A stretch of 64,000 nucleotides of DNA from NCBI GenBank assembly GCA_001465935.1, contig LNKV01000065.1, positions 1 through 64,000 on the forward strand. Direction: 5' to 3'. Positions 35,239 to 46,098 of the stretch are shown one piece after another. Below the pieces are notes generated by a model, which was given only the letters and a program-made list of their open reading frames with translations, made no database searches and was not told the origin of the DNA. This DNA comes from Clarireedia homoeocarpa. Its lineage: Eukaryota > Ascomycota > Leotiomycetes > Helotiales > Rutstroemiaceae. Made by a program: the position numbers and the translations under genes. Each line of letters starts with the position of its first letter. The first letter of the stretch is position 1.

Positions 35239-36241
35239 ATTCATAAAACACTAGAAATTTTCATACTCGTGCATTCTTTTTTCTGCGGGACGGACGTGTT
35301 TCTTCCAAGATACCACTCGGCGATACCACTTGTATACTCCAGGTTTTTAGTTGACGAAAAAAATAATCTAACGTGGTGGCGGATGGGTAATATTTCATTT
35401 GTTCTTTTTGTTGCTAGTTTTCTTGTTGTCTTATCGTATCCGAGCTCTCTTCTTCTTTGGTTTTAATTTATTATACAGCTCTTCGATGAGTTGAGCGGAG
35501 ATGAGCCTGGTGTCGTTGTGATACTATAGCAATGCATTTGGAGAAGGTTCATAAGGCGATGATAGGGTTTGGTCTGGGTGTATATTATACCAGAAAGCAA
35601 AAATTGGAGAGTGGAAGATGGTAATGATGAGATTGATGGAAATTCCTTGACCGCATTGTTGTTGGTGCAAAGGGTAGCAAACTCTTTTCTTTTTCTTTTG
35701 TCTTTGTGTATGATCGGATCAGGACTTAGCATAGTAATGGCAGCAAAACTCCTAGCGATGACTTTGATGTTTGTGTGCGTGTGGTTTGTGAGAGTGATTG
35801 TGATTGTGAATATAATTGCGTGATGTGGTAGTGGACGTAATGCTGTTTCTATGCTGTGATAAATCCTTGTAAGGTTGAGACACACGAACAGTAAGAGTAA
35901 GTAGTATTGTACGAACTTAAGAACCTTTACGTCTTTTACATGCATCCAGGAAGCGGCATCGAATTTGTAGTCAAAGAATAAGGATTACTCGTCGTCGATA
36001 TTGATATAGGGTTTTGCTAAACGACCGACCTATTTCACATGGAGATAAGAGCTGTAACTACCGGACCCGGACTTTACAGCTCTTATCGCCGAACACACCC
36101 CCGCGGATTGCGATTGGAGCTTACCCCACCTTTTCGTCATGGAGAGTGCAGATGCTTAGAAGGAAGTTACTTGGAGGAACTGTTTCTTCGTATCGTATCA
36201 TACGAGTATTGCATCCATATATTTTTCAAATCGCATCGCAA
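35239..36241. other. Spacer before the glyoxalase II fragment
   Basis: About 1 kb holding the 3' UTR of the preceding gene and an upstream region for the gene fragment at 36242. No gene-like ORF is seen. Confidence 0.5.
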
Positions 36242-36740
36242 ATGCGTTTGATTCCTTCTTCTTCTTCTTTGTTGGTTTCTTCTACTGCTACTACCGCGAC
36301 TGCGACTGCTGGTGCTAGGTTATATACACGGAGTGTACGTTTTATTTTCTTTCTTGCTTGCTTGCTTTCTTTCTTTCTTTTCTAATTGGCTTCCCCGCTT
36401 TGCGGGTGGGGGAACGTGGTTGAGATTGAGATTGAGATTGAGATTGAGATTGGGGGATTGTGTGCTGATTTCATGGGTTTGGTTTCTTGTAGGGATTCGC
36501 ATCGGGATTGGGATTGTATAGGTTTGCATCTGCATCGACGACGACACGGGTTGCGCGAGAGAGGTTACAGATACAGATACAGATACGGGCGAGGGCAAGC
36601 GCAAGGGCAGGAGAACAGAGGAGAAATATGCATGTTCAGTCGATTCCGATGTGGGTGGGGAAGAGCGATAATTATGCGTATTTGGTGATGGATGAGAAGA
36701 GTAGGGAGGCGGTGGTGGTGGATCCGGCGAATCCTGAGGA
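36242..36740 (+). pseudogene. Truncated mitochondrial glyoxalase II (hydroxyacylglutathione hydrolase), 5' part only
   Basis: Exon 1 (36242-36334) and exon 2 (36493-36740) encode a Ser/Ala/Thr/Arg-rich mitochondrial targeting sequence (ending GARLYTRS), then an internal Met and MHVQSIPMWVGKSDNYAYLV with EAVVVDPANPEE. This is the start of fungal glyoxalase II, which hydrolyses S-lactoylglutathione. Exon 2 ends at a GTGAGT donor. The next exon should carry the metal-binding THxHxDH motif; instead there is a pyrimidine run ending in 43 T and then unrelated sequence. I found no THxHxDH or later part before the next gene at 38672. The existing part would lack the whole active site. The internal Met resembles the dual mitochondrial/cytosolic start known in this family. 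It could still be a gene with an unusually distant third exon outside my recognition. Confidence 0.62.
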
Positions 36741-36769
36741 GTGAGTTGGGTTTTTCTTTCTTTTTCTTT

Positions 36770-36815
<46 letters not shown>

Positions 36816-38671
36816 GCAAGCTGCAGATGAGCTGTGGATTATCTTGCGCCAAGAACAGCTCTAAACAACGAGAAAACATTCCTAGACTGCGAACACATCG
36901 TCATAGCTCACAGTGTTCTTCCCAAGCAGCAGTGCATGATCGTCAATCTGACACATCCTACAAGATATCTAATACGGGTCCGTGCAAATAGTTCTATCAT
37001 GTAAGATTGACAGCTGCATCTGCCAAACACCATACAACGTCAGCACTTTATGTTCTCGAGATCTAGCATAAGCCTTCTTTGTAGACAGGACCCGGACAAT
37101 GTTTTGTGGCAGATGTTTGTTTGTGCCAAGAAGTGTGCCGTAAACGGCCGCATACATTTGCTTTTTCCACGTTTCGGTGGTGTGCTTCGGCCGGCTGAAT
37201 CGGGTGCCTGGTTATAATTGGAGTTATATGATCGGACCGTTGTGGTGGGATTGCTTTTTCCGTAAATTGGTGGGGTGATCTGATATCGCCAGAACGTTGT
37301 ATATGAATAGTAAACTAGGTTGCGCCCAAGGAGAGCTGCAATAGTGATATGATTACCAAGGAGCGACTACTGTATTTTTTGGTTGCTGCTCCCATTTCGC
37401 CCCAACACCAACATCACGAGCAGCTTGTAGCTGGCTGGGTAACGTTGGCGATTTCCGGAAAAATCTAGGTGTGCCTGACCCCTTTTACCATATGCAGGTC
37501 AGTCACTTGGGATGAAATTCGCAAGCATGTAGTGATTTGGATCTAGACTGATGCATCATGTACTTTGCTGCATCCTTGATTGATGGTCTGGTTATTTGCT
37601 TTTTGGGATTGTTGCATCTGAATTATTGGCATTTTCCATATCTTGTGCATTCATATCATATCTACCAACACCCTTTGAGCTGAATCTAGGTAGGTCGGTC
37701 GATCGTGCGCCATCCCGTCGTTGAGCACAATGCTATCTATGTGCTTGTTGTCGATCCTCTCGCTCAGATAGATAACCTTCCGTGCCATTTGCCAACAGCA
37801 TTTGCATTTCCAAAATATTAGGTTGCATTCACAACCCGGGGGAGAACTTTCCGAGTCCGTAGTGCAACACATCTTTTCGGGATTTAGTATAAGCCCGCAT
37901 CTAGTGTTTTGCCCCCCTCGTGTCTCATTGGTCAATGACTTACATCGCCTACTGGAACAAGTAGATGCCCCTCTATCTGTTTCTTGCTTCCTCTCCCAGG
38001 AACCGTCCTTTCACCCGCGGACCATTCTTTCCCCCCCAGCGATTACTAGGAAAGCGCCTATCATATGCGTATCCAGACGCACATTCCAAAAAAAGCTTAA
38101 TAGAGCACGGTACATCGATTAGCCTCACCCAAACCATACTGAGACGTGCATTTACTATCGATCTAGCAATTTGCCTTGCACGCTCGGATAGTCCCGAACC
38201 TTCTATGATCTGACCTATCAATCAGGCTGAGCTATACATACGTCCGTTTTAAGACTCCGCTACTGAGACCCGCGATGTTTGGAACAGCTGTGGCGTCAGT
38301 GTTGACATGGATATCTATCACTTTGGCTGATCGGAAGCCTTGTTGGGTTAAATATTGAGGTAGTGACCCCCGAGGACATACAGCATGCGGAGAAGTGTTT
38401 TTTTTTTTGGCGTTGAGCACCGCAGTCTGGAACTTTGAAATCTTTCTCGAGTTGGATCGACTAGCAATACAATGGCTTGTTGATTGCATTTTTGCTCGTT
38501 TCTTGCTTGTTCCTTTTTTGTTTTCCTACGCACATCCAATTTTCAGCCAGAGTTCGGGCTCTGTCCGTTCTACTCGTATAGTTCTCTTCCCGTGTCTTTT
38601 CGTCTGTTACATATACAAATCGCATGCCTTCTTGGTCTTTGCGAGTGAGGCTGAATGAAATATAGAAGATA
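36741..38671. other. 1.9-kb segment of unknown origin between the glyoxalase fragment and the receptor gene
   Basis: It starts with the pyrimidine tract described for the glyoxalase fragment. The rest holds short ORFs of unrecognised sequence on both strands and no gene-like signals. A decayed mobile element or rearranged DNA would fit the truncation, but I see no terminal repeats or transposase motifs. Confidence 0.45.
36772..36814. repeat. 43-nt poly(T) tract
   Basis: A pure T run at the end of a longer pyrimidine-rich stretch that starts just inside the glyoxalase intron. On the minus strand it reads as poly(A), as at the 3' end of a retroposed sequence, though no element is recognised beside it. 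Confidence 0.9.
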
Positions 38672-40270
38672 ATGCGACTTCCATCGCCCGAAGTGATCGC
38701 TTCTTGGCCCCCGCCAAACTACATCAACCCGGAAAGACGCGGCAATGCAGTGATAATCGTGGTTGCGGTTTTCTTCCCAGTGGCCCTGTTTACCCTGCTC
38801 ACTCGCATATACACACGAATTCGAATATCCAAGAGTTTTGGACTCGATGACTGGCTCATTGTCGCTGCTATGGTACTTCATGCACCAATCCTTCCTTTGC
38901 AATGTGGTCGAGAATGAATGGTTGAACTGATGTTTGGAAACTAGGTCCCCGCGACGGGCTTCGCGGTGGCGGCACTTCTGGCGGAAACGACGTTGGGATG
39001 GGATAGACACATTTGGGATGTGCCATTTACACGGATCACGTCCGGTCTACAATTCGTCATGATCACGCAGATCATATTTTGCCTAGCGCAAACCCTCACA
39101 AAGTGCTCTATGCTGGCGTTGATATATCGCATCTTGTCAAATGGTAAACGATTCAAAAGAGCCACCATTGCAGCCACGGTCATAATCACCGGCCAAGGCC
39201 TAATATTTATTATCGTCGTGATATTTCAATGCCGGTAAGCCAACTCAAGCTCAGGCTCATCTCTCTACTCTTCGTCTCCCCATATATGAGAAATAACAGC
39301 TAATCGAACAACCAGACCACTATCTCATTACTGGCTCCTCACGTTCCAACCCCAACCCGAATGCATCAACCAAGTCGTGCACCTTGCCTTCGCAGGCAGC
39401 TTCAACACCCTCACCGACTTCGTTGTCGTCATCTTTCCCGTTCCCACCGTGCTCAAGCTCCAAATCCCTCGCCGCCAGCGCCTCATCGTTGTTCTCCTCT
39501 TCGCCACCGGCCTTCTAGTCTGTGTCGCTGGTGCTGTACGCACCTACTACACCTACATCGAGACCACCGATCCAGACTCGACATGGAATACTTACTGGGT
39601 ATGGGTCACCAGCTGCATTGAGCTCTACGTTGGAATAGTAAGCACATTCCATTTCATTTCATTCCACTCCTCTCTCGAAAATGTTTTCCATATACACCCA
39701 ACCCAGCCAATACCAATAACCAAACAAAAAGATCGGCGCATCCATTCCCGCGACCAAACCCTTCTTCAAACGCTACCTTCCGCGTCTCCTCGACTCTACT
39801 TTCATCTCTTCCCGCAGTAACGCCCACTATATCATCTCCTCCGCAGACAAAGGCCCCTTCTCTATCTCCGTAACCAACACAAGCGGATCCCGGTCGCGAC
39901 CACCGTCGCACATGGACATTGAGCTCGGGACAATCAAGTCACCCACGCAAGTAGCCGCGCGGAGAATGTCGAGAAACCTTGATGCGATTGAAGAGGTGCG
40001 TGGGAGCGATAGTAGTATTTCGATGTTCCTGGGAGGCGCAAGTGGTGTGGGTGGTGACCGTGGGGAAGAAATAAATGGTGCGACGAGGGGTCCGAGAAGT
40101 GATGGGATGATTGATATGAGAAGTGGAGGGTCGAAGGAAGATTTAATTGGGGAGATGGATATTGCGGTCAGTTTACCAATCGCACCTTTTCATTCACTGG
40201 TACTGGTTATGCTAACGAGGTGTAGACTCTGTCAGAATTCTCGCGTCCTAGTATGATTCCTCGGCGATAA
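38672..40270 (+). CDS. Seven-helix fungal rhodopsin-domain (PTH11-like) integral membrane protein
   Basis: Five exons: 38672-38872, 38945-39234, 39316-39637, 39732-40166 and 40226-40270, giving 430 residues. Seven hydrophobic segments lie in about residues 25-280, including VAVFFPVALFTLLTRIYTRI, the conserved FGLDDWLIVAA loop, LTKCSMLALIYRIL and SFNTLTDFVVVIFPVPTVLK. The cytosolic tail (about 290-430) is disordered. This is the fungal rhodopsin-domain family, which includes PTH11-like receptors; most members have no known ligand. It has no N-terminal CFEM domain, so it is a CFEM-less member. Exon 3 is C-rich compared with the other exons. Pathogenicity should not be inferred from the family name alone. 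Confidence 0.9.
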
Positions 40271-43200
40271 ATGTAGGTATTTGCAAGTGTAATCCTTTAG
40301 CGTTAGATGAAAAGATGTACGAGTCTGAGAAAGGGAAGAAGATACCATTGATCGGCCGCCGGCGTGATTAAATTCCGTTTTCCGTTTTGCAGCATAGTGG
40401 AACAGATTTGAAACCCATCACATGTCTATCTCACAGATTTCCTTGATGGACCACCAACGAACATGCTTAAGAGACTTCTCTGGAGGTGAAGTGAGTTTAT
40501 CACGAAGAACCTAACGCATGTTCTTCAAATGCGTAGAGGAACATAGTAGGAGCAGGCAGACAGCGTCAAGAAACCTCCTTGGTTTACCAACGGCTGTAAT
40601 TATGCGGTTCCCTTCTGTAATCTTGTCAAAAATGAATTGCCCAACCTCCCCGACCGTAATGTATATCAAAGACGCAGCTCTGCAGATAGAGCAGTTCCAT
40701 AGCTATGCAGGCATGCATTCACACGTGGAAGAACACGAGCGAGGGCAGACATCTGTCAGTGCCACGGAATTCCAAGCAAGTATCATCCTGAAGAGCAGAT
40801 TCTGAACCATTCATACTCAATCAACTGCCCAATATACATGGCCGAAATTTCTTTCCAATGCGTGGGAACGTGTATTTTCGGAGATACTCTTCTCGTAATC
40901 CGAAAATTTGCTGAGATGCGAATATCATGGAACACAAGTCGCGTCATCTAGGCTGATAAATGGATCATGTTTGAGTATCAAACATCGGCCCCACAGAGAT
41001 ATCGAATACTTGAATTGCTCCCGCATCGTCCAGATCCGCACGCCCAAAGTCTTTCCTTAGGAGAGCCTTCATGATCGGCGGGCTTACAGTCACCAGAGGA
41101 AAGCCTCATAGATAACGGACGGGCAATTGGTCCAATACTAGAGCCAGCTTTGAGGCGATGGTGTGTAGCGCAGAAAATATTGTGTGGTACGTGAATACAG
41201 GTTCTCTCGCATATTACTACGCTGGTAGAATGATATAGTTAGAAAATCTTGTCCCTCGTCCTACTTATATCGTATGGTATTGGAACAGATGTTCCAAAAC
41301 AGCCCCATCAAGATATGGCTACAAGACCATATCTTCCCCTGTGGCTATAGTTTTCGCTGCTTGAGACGATCAGTTTTGAGCATCAAGATGATTTAGAAAT
41401 TAGACCTTGAAAGATCTAGTGTGTTCCTCCGATCTGGTCTCGAAAATGAGAGGATTCGAAATCTGATATAAATCGCCGAGATTGAGGTAAGTTCTGATAT
41501 ATGCAAGGAGAAGTAGTACAGCTCTCGAAGGAATACAGATAGAAACGTTGCTTTTTATCGCCACTCACGTAATGATGATGCTTGGACAGTAGGGAAGTAA
41601 AAGTGGAGTGGCGCAAGCATATGTCAACGAAAGTATTTGTGTAGAATAGTCGAATGAATGACATGATGAGAATATATGCAATGGGATGTAAAATGAATTC
41701 GTAGTATTTGTCAGAATAAACATATTTCAAGCAGTAGGACAAGCAGGTTTCGGAGGAGGAAACGATGACGATCTAAGGCTTTGCAGTAGACATCGTGAGA
41801 CATTTTTTCCGGACAATCACCAAATCTCACGCTAGAGATATGATTACTGATACACTAGAAGCAGTTTCGAAGGACACATATAGTGCACAAAGTTTGTCGG
41901 TCAAATGGTAACACTTAGCTTGTGCTATTTGAGGAGCGATGGGAAGCATGGCCGCAGGATAGAAATAGATTATAGCAAAGACAAAATCGTGTGGAATGTG
42001 ATCGATGAACGTGTATTCATTTTTCAGAATGTTCACCTAGATCGTTCGTTCCTGTATAAGGCAGAAACTGCGTCCAGAGAAGAATGTATGTTTTTCGTCT
42101 GAGGCAGGACGATGATGGACAGCGAGGTAATAGAGCCATAACAGGGGCGTACAATAACTTGTTGCAATCCTTCAAAGTATAAATTCACAGTGGTACAATA
42201 TATCTGGCCTTCGTCAAGGCTTAAACGGCGCGTACAGGGTGGAGCAGCATTTGCTTTTCATATGAAGTTATGATCTCGCATAATTATTCACCACTAGGAA
42301 ATGAGAATTGAGTTGACCTAATATCAGGCACCACAAAAAAAAAAACAGATACGCGGGGACAGACATCTTGACACTGATGATTGCTCACACTGGTGGAAAG
42401 AAAAAATGCTTAAATGCAAAATTGAATGTTCTCGTTGAGTCGGTAATTGCTGCTTGGCATAGACAGCATTTTGAAGCCTGAGGCTCAGTCAGGGTAATGC
42501 AAAAACTGAAACCAGATTTGAAGTATCTTCTCATAACATGGGCTAGTTTGACTCGACAGTAGATCCATGTTCAAGGATCTGCGGCAAAGACGGTGACACC
42601 GATATGTGATGGAAGCAGAATCGAGTCGGTAAGCTACAGCATTCCCAGATTCTTGGGTTTTGTGCGAGGAGAAGCTCTATACCGCACATGCAGTGACCCA
42701 AATGAGTTTCGGAAGCGGTGCTCGAAGGGGAACTCATATTTTCCAGGGTGCGAAGCTCGCAACAAGGCGAGCAGAGAAGAGTTCTCGCGGAGACCTCAAT
42801 GGGGATGATGATGTAGCGAGCTGGAGATAATCTGATCGATAATTCCAGCATGAGGATGTGGATATTCTTGCAGGACTGTTGATGAAACAATTAGTATCGC
42901 CAAACTTAAGGATGGGGACAGTGTGCTACCTTTAAGTTATCCGATCCGAGCCCAGAGAGGACAGCAGTGCAATCGGTCGAGTAACTCAGAGCCTCAACCG
43001 CGTCCTTGAGTAATACTGATATACACTGATTGCAGTAGGCTGAGTTTATGCGTATGTCGAACCTTAGTGATGGATACAATGAGCAGATAGGCTAGACTCA
43101 CTGCGCCTTGTTCAGGTTGGCTTGGCTCCCAGGGTGAGAGCATAAAGTTCACCAGGTCATGAATGAGAATTGCCCATCCTGGTTAATCCGACCTTGCCCG

Positions 43201-44638
43201 CGTGTATGAGATGTGGTGCTGCAATGGCATACCCAGTGTATGAGACGAGTGATTGATAGCCGCCCCCTATGCAGCATATGCGACCCACCTCCCTCCCCGC
43301 GTCTCTTGCTTCTTGTCTCCGCATTCACAACCCTTTGATCTAGCTGTATCCAGCCGCGGTGGAATGGCGTGTTGATACGCATTCATTGAAGAGGGGTTCG
43401 TATCATCCCTTGAAAGGTTATTACCCAGGACAGCAGACATGGATTGTTCCAAAAAGATAATGTCAGCATGAAGGATGAGCTTGTCCATCGAAACCTGGAC
43501 TGTCCATGAACCAGTGCACCCTTGATGGACCACGGTTCACTGCGCTGTCGGCTGTAAGTATGGCAAAGTTCGTAATGCAGCGGATGTCAATACAATACCA
43601 CTGAGCCACAGCAGTAAATTCAAGGAGGTAAACAGGGGGAGAGGGAAGATGGGGCTGACGTGTGTAAATGCGGAGGAGGGAGTTTTTGGGTGCGAGTACG
43701 AGACGGAATACGAAGTAGATGCTTCGTGTCTGAAATAATCTGTAGAATTACCCATCTAGGCGAGGACTCGAGGACTGGAAGACTCGGGAACTCGACAACT
43801 CGAGAATCGTCAATCGTCAATCAACAAGTACTTATTCCAAGAGTACACAGCTGGTACAGCAGGAGTACAAGTGCTCTACTAAATTCCGAAACTACCAAGA
43901 AGGAAGGGAGAAAAGAAAAAGGAAAAGAAAATTGCTTGGATATCACCTTTCCACCAAATCTAGAACTCCACCAAATCGGCACCAAAATCGCGACCAAATC
44001 ACTAGGGTATTTACAATTGACCAAGCGGATTGCATTTCCCCATCTCCGCCTCTTACGTCTAAGATGCAACCACCTGGACGTCTCGTTCGCATGCATTTGT
44101 ACTCGCCTCGCTCACTTTCCCATCTCGCCGTGCTCTCTTTTAATTCTCGCCATATTCATATCCTCCTGCATCTTTCGTCTCGCCCGATTTCCCGCACATG
44201 AAGTATAAAGCGTGTGTACTTCCCTCGCCGATCACCCGCGTTTGAGAGAAAATACTATGAATCTCTATCATCACCCTGTTGACTCGGACGGTAACTCCTT
44301 CACCATCACCGCCCACCTTCATTCAGGGTCCTCTACCCCTAGCTGAACAGGTTCACATTAGTCTGCATTGGAGCGCATCTTTCAGTACTACAGCTGCACC
44401 CTGGGCACGAGATATAACCCCCCTTCTTCTGGTTGTGCTGGTGGTTGTTCCTGCCGTGCTATCATAACTTTCCGGTGTTCTGCAACAGAGACTGTATACT
44501 GATGGTATGGGTGATTTTCTTTTCTTCTTGCGCATGTTACTTTTACTTACAAAATGACGCTTCCCATTTCACATTTGTGACTTGCTTGTGCACGAATTTC
44601 TGCTAACCGTGTCTTATCATCGTCCTTGAAGATAGGAA
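40271..44638. other. 4.4-kb gene-poor, AT-rich spacer
   Basis: The longest gene-free stretch in the window. It holds many short ORFs of unrecognised sequence on both strands. A minus-strand coding-like remnant lies at 40418-40702. The plus-strand ORF at 43660-44208 is Arg/Leu/Ser-rich and shows no domain. Decayed genes or repeats are likely, but I recognise no transposon family. Confidence 0.5.
40418..40702 (-). pseudogene. Coding-like remnant of an unrecognised gene, broken by one in-frame TAG
   Basis: A single minus-strand frame reads as protein for 94 codons (LIYITVGEVGQFIFDKITEG, then NRIITAVGKPRRFLDAV and KSLKHVRWWSIKEICEID). It is interrupted by one TAG at 40513-40511 and stops at 40418. 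The text on both sides of the TAG looks continuous, as expected of one gene with a nonsense change. No start codon or splice sites could be fixed, and I do not recognise the family. Confidence 0.35.
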
Positions 44639-45472
44639 ATGGCATACCAGTCTCAGGCAGGACCATCATCCCAGAATTACCGACATTCTCAAAGACCGCA
44701 GGAGGCTTTCGCAGATTACGATGAGCCCCCTAACGGTGATCGGGACCAGGAAGGTTCCGTCTTCAACACTCTCGACTGGTACAAACACTTTTTGAACTGT
44801 CAGGAATATTTCCTTGAAAGAGGACAGCACGATTATGCAGTCCAAGCGATAGCAGCCTTCGTCAATATACAGCTGCCCTTTCAGAAACAACCGTATCCAG
44901 TCAATCGAGCCGACCAGGCTTGGTCCCGCACGAACTTAGCGGAACGACCTAGCGAGCGACGGGACCGGGAGTGGGAAGGGGATGTAGCCCATCAAAGCCA
45001 TCTGGCGCAGCAGCAGCAGCAGCAGCACGGAAGCCCAAACCGTAATCGGCAAGGCAGAGAATCAGGATATCCGCAATATGTTTCTTTGATACCGTACATA
45101 CGCCGCCTGATTATTACAAGTCATGACAGTGATGAGATTTTAGAACACTTTTTTGGAGGCGATTGGCGCGCCGGCATTGGTGCTCTCCACGAAATAGAGC
45201 GACGAAATTACATGTTCGCATCGAAGAGCAAGAACTGGTTGGATGTTAAAACTGCGTATGACATGTCCCCAGAACAATCGGTACCTTTCTTGACGCCGCT
45301 AAGGGAAGTTCTGGAGATAGAACTCAAAGCATCAGACGACGCATGGAGTAAATGGATGGCAATGGGAGATTGGATGTTGGGTCCTAGAGAGCCTCCGGAA
45401 TTGCAAAATAGATCTAGATCACCTCGGGTGAAGGTGGAAGTGGTGGACGGTGAAATGGATGGGGTACTATGA
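44639..45472 (+). CDS. Conserved filamentous-fungal protein of unknown function
   Basis: A single exon encodes 277 residues. The N-terminus is polar (SQAGPSSQNYRHSQRPQEAF), followed by a helical segment FNTLDWYKHFLNCQEYFLER. Next comes a linker with a seven-Gln run encoded by a CAG repeat, then a well-formed C-terminal domain (YVSLIPYIRRLIITSHDSDE, FGGDWRAGIGALHEIERRNY, DMSPEQSVPFLTPLREV and MAMGDWMLGPREPPELQ). I recall relatives labelled as ilp apoptosis inhibitors in fungal annotations, but no BIR zinc-binding motif is present, so that name has no support here. Function is unknown. The sequence ends with an SRSPRVKVEVVDGE tail. Confidence 0.82.
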   Translation: MAYQSQAGPSSQNYRHSQRPQEAFADYDEPPNGDRDQEGSVFNTLDWYKHFLNCQEYFLERGQHDYAVQAIAAFVNIQLPFQKQPYPVNRADQAWSRTNLAERPSERRDREWEGDVAHQSHLAQQQQQQHGSPNRNRQGRESGYPQYVSLIPYIRRLIITSHDSDEILEHFFGGDWRAGIGALHEIERRNYMFASKSKNWLDVKTAYDMSPEQSVPFLTPLREVLEIELKASDDAWSKWMAMGDWMLGPREPPELQNRSRSPRVKVEVVDGEMDGVL

Positions 45473-46098
45473 TGGAATTCTTCGCAGTCAGACATATGTC
45501 TATAGAATTTGGTGTATCGATGATGAAGAAGCTTCAGGCAGGATATATTGATGAGTTGACAATTTGTTTTAATATCACTATGATAATGGCCAGTGTATTG
45601 ATTAGGGTGTGATTCTGGTGTTTCTGAATTCTATACCGTCCTTCCTTCGAGGCAAATCAATACCACTTTTGTCTGGTGTGCATTGTTTCAGGTCATTTTT
45701 ATGGATCGACTCACCAGACTTTTCCCGAATGGCATTTGTATTCGGAGAGTCCCTCACCTCCTCCCACAAAGGCAATGGAGGCTGAATGCGGGAAACACGC
45801 TTAAGTTAAACTGGACTGACACGGCTGGTTGAGGCTGAGGAACCTCGAACTCGGTTCGCCAATAGCCTAAATCCCCGCAACTTAGGTGCAAGCTACCCTA
45901 GTTCCAACATCGTAATCTGTGCTGATCATATTTGTTCCCTGGCTAACAATTATTTTCTCCTCATTCAATCCAACATCCTTAACAATAAAGTGGTAGATCT
46001 TGCACCAGCTCCAGCTCCAACGCGCGACGTTGTCATTTTGTATTGTGGGTGTGATGATGGCAGTACCGTGAAATGAGCACAATTGATTATCCTACAGA
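45473..46098. other. Spacer before med5
   Basis: 626 bp holding a 3' UTR and the med5 upstream region. No gene-like ORF is seen. Confidence 0.5.

Noticed and set aside
43660..44208. 182-codon plus-strand ORF
   Set aside because: Arg/Leu/Ser/Ile-rich with no motif, weak start context and no conserved-looking block; probably chance.
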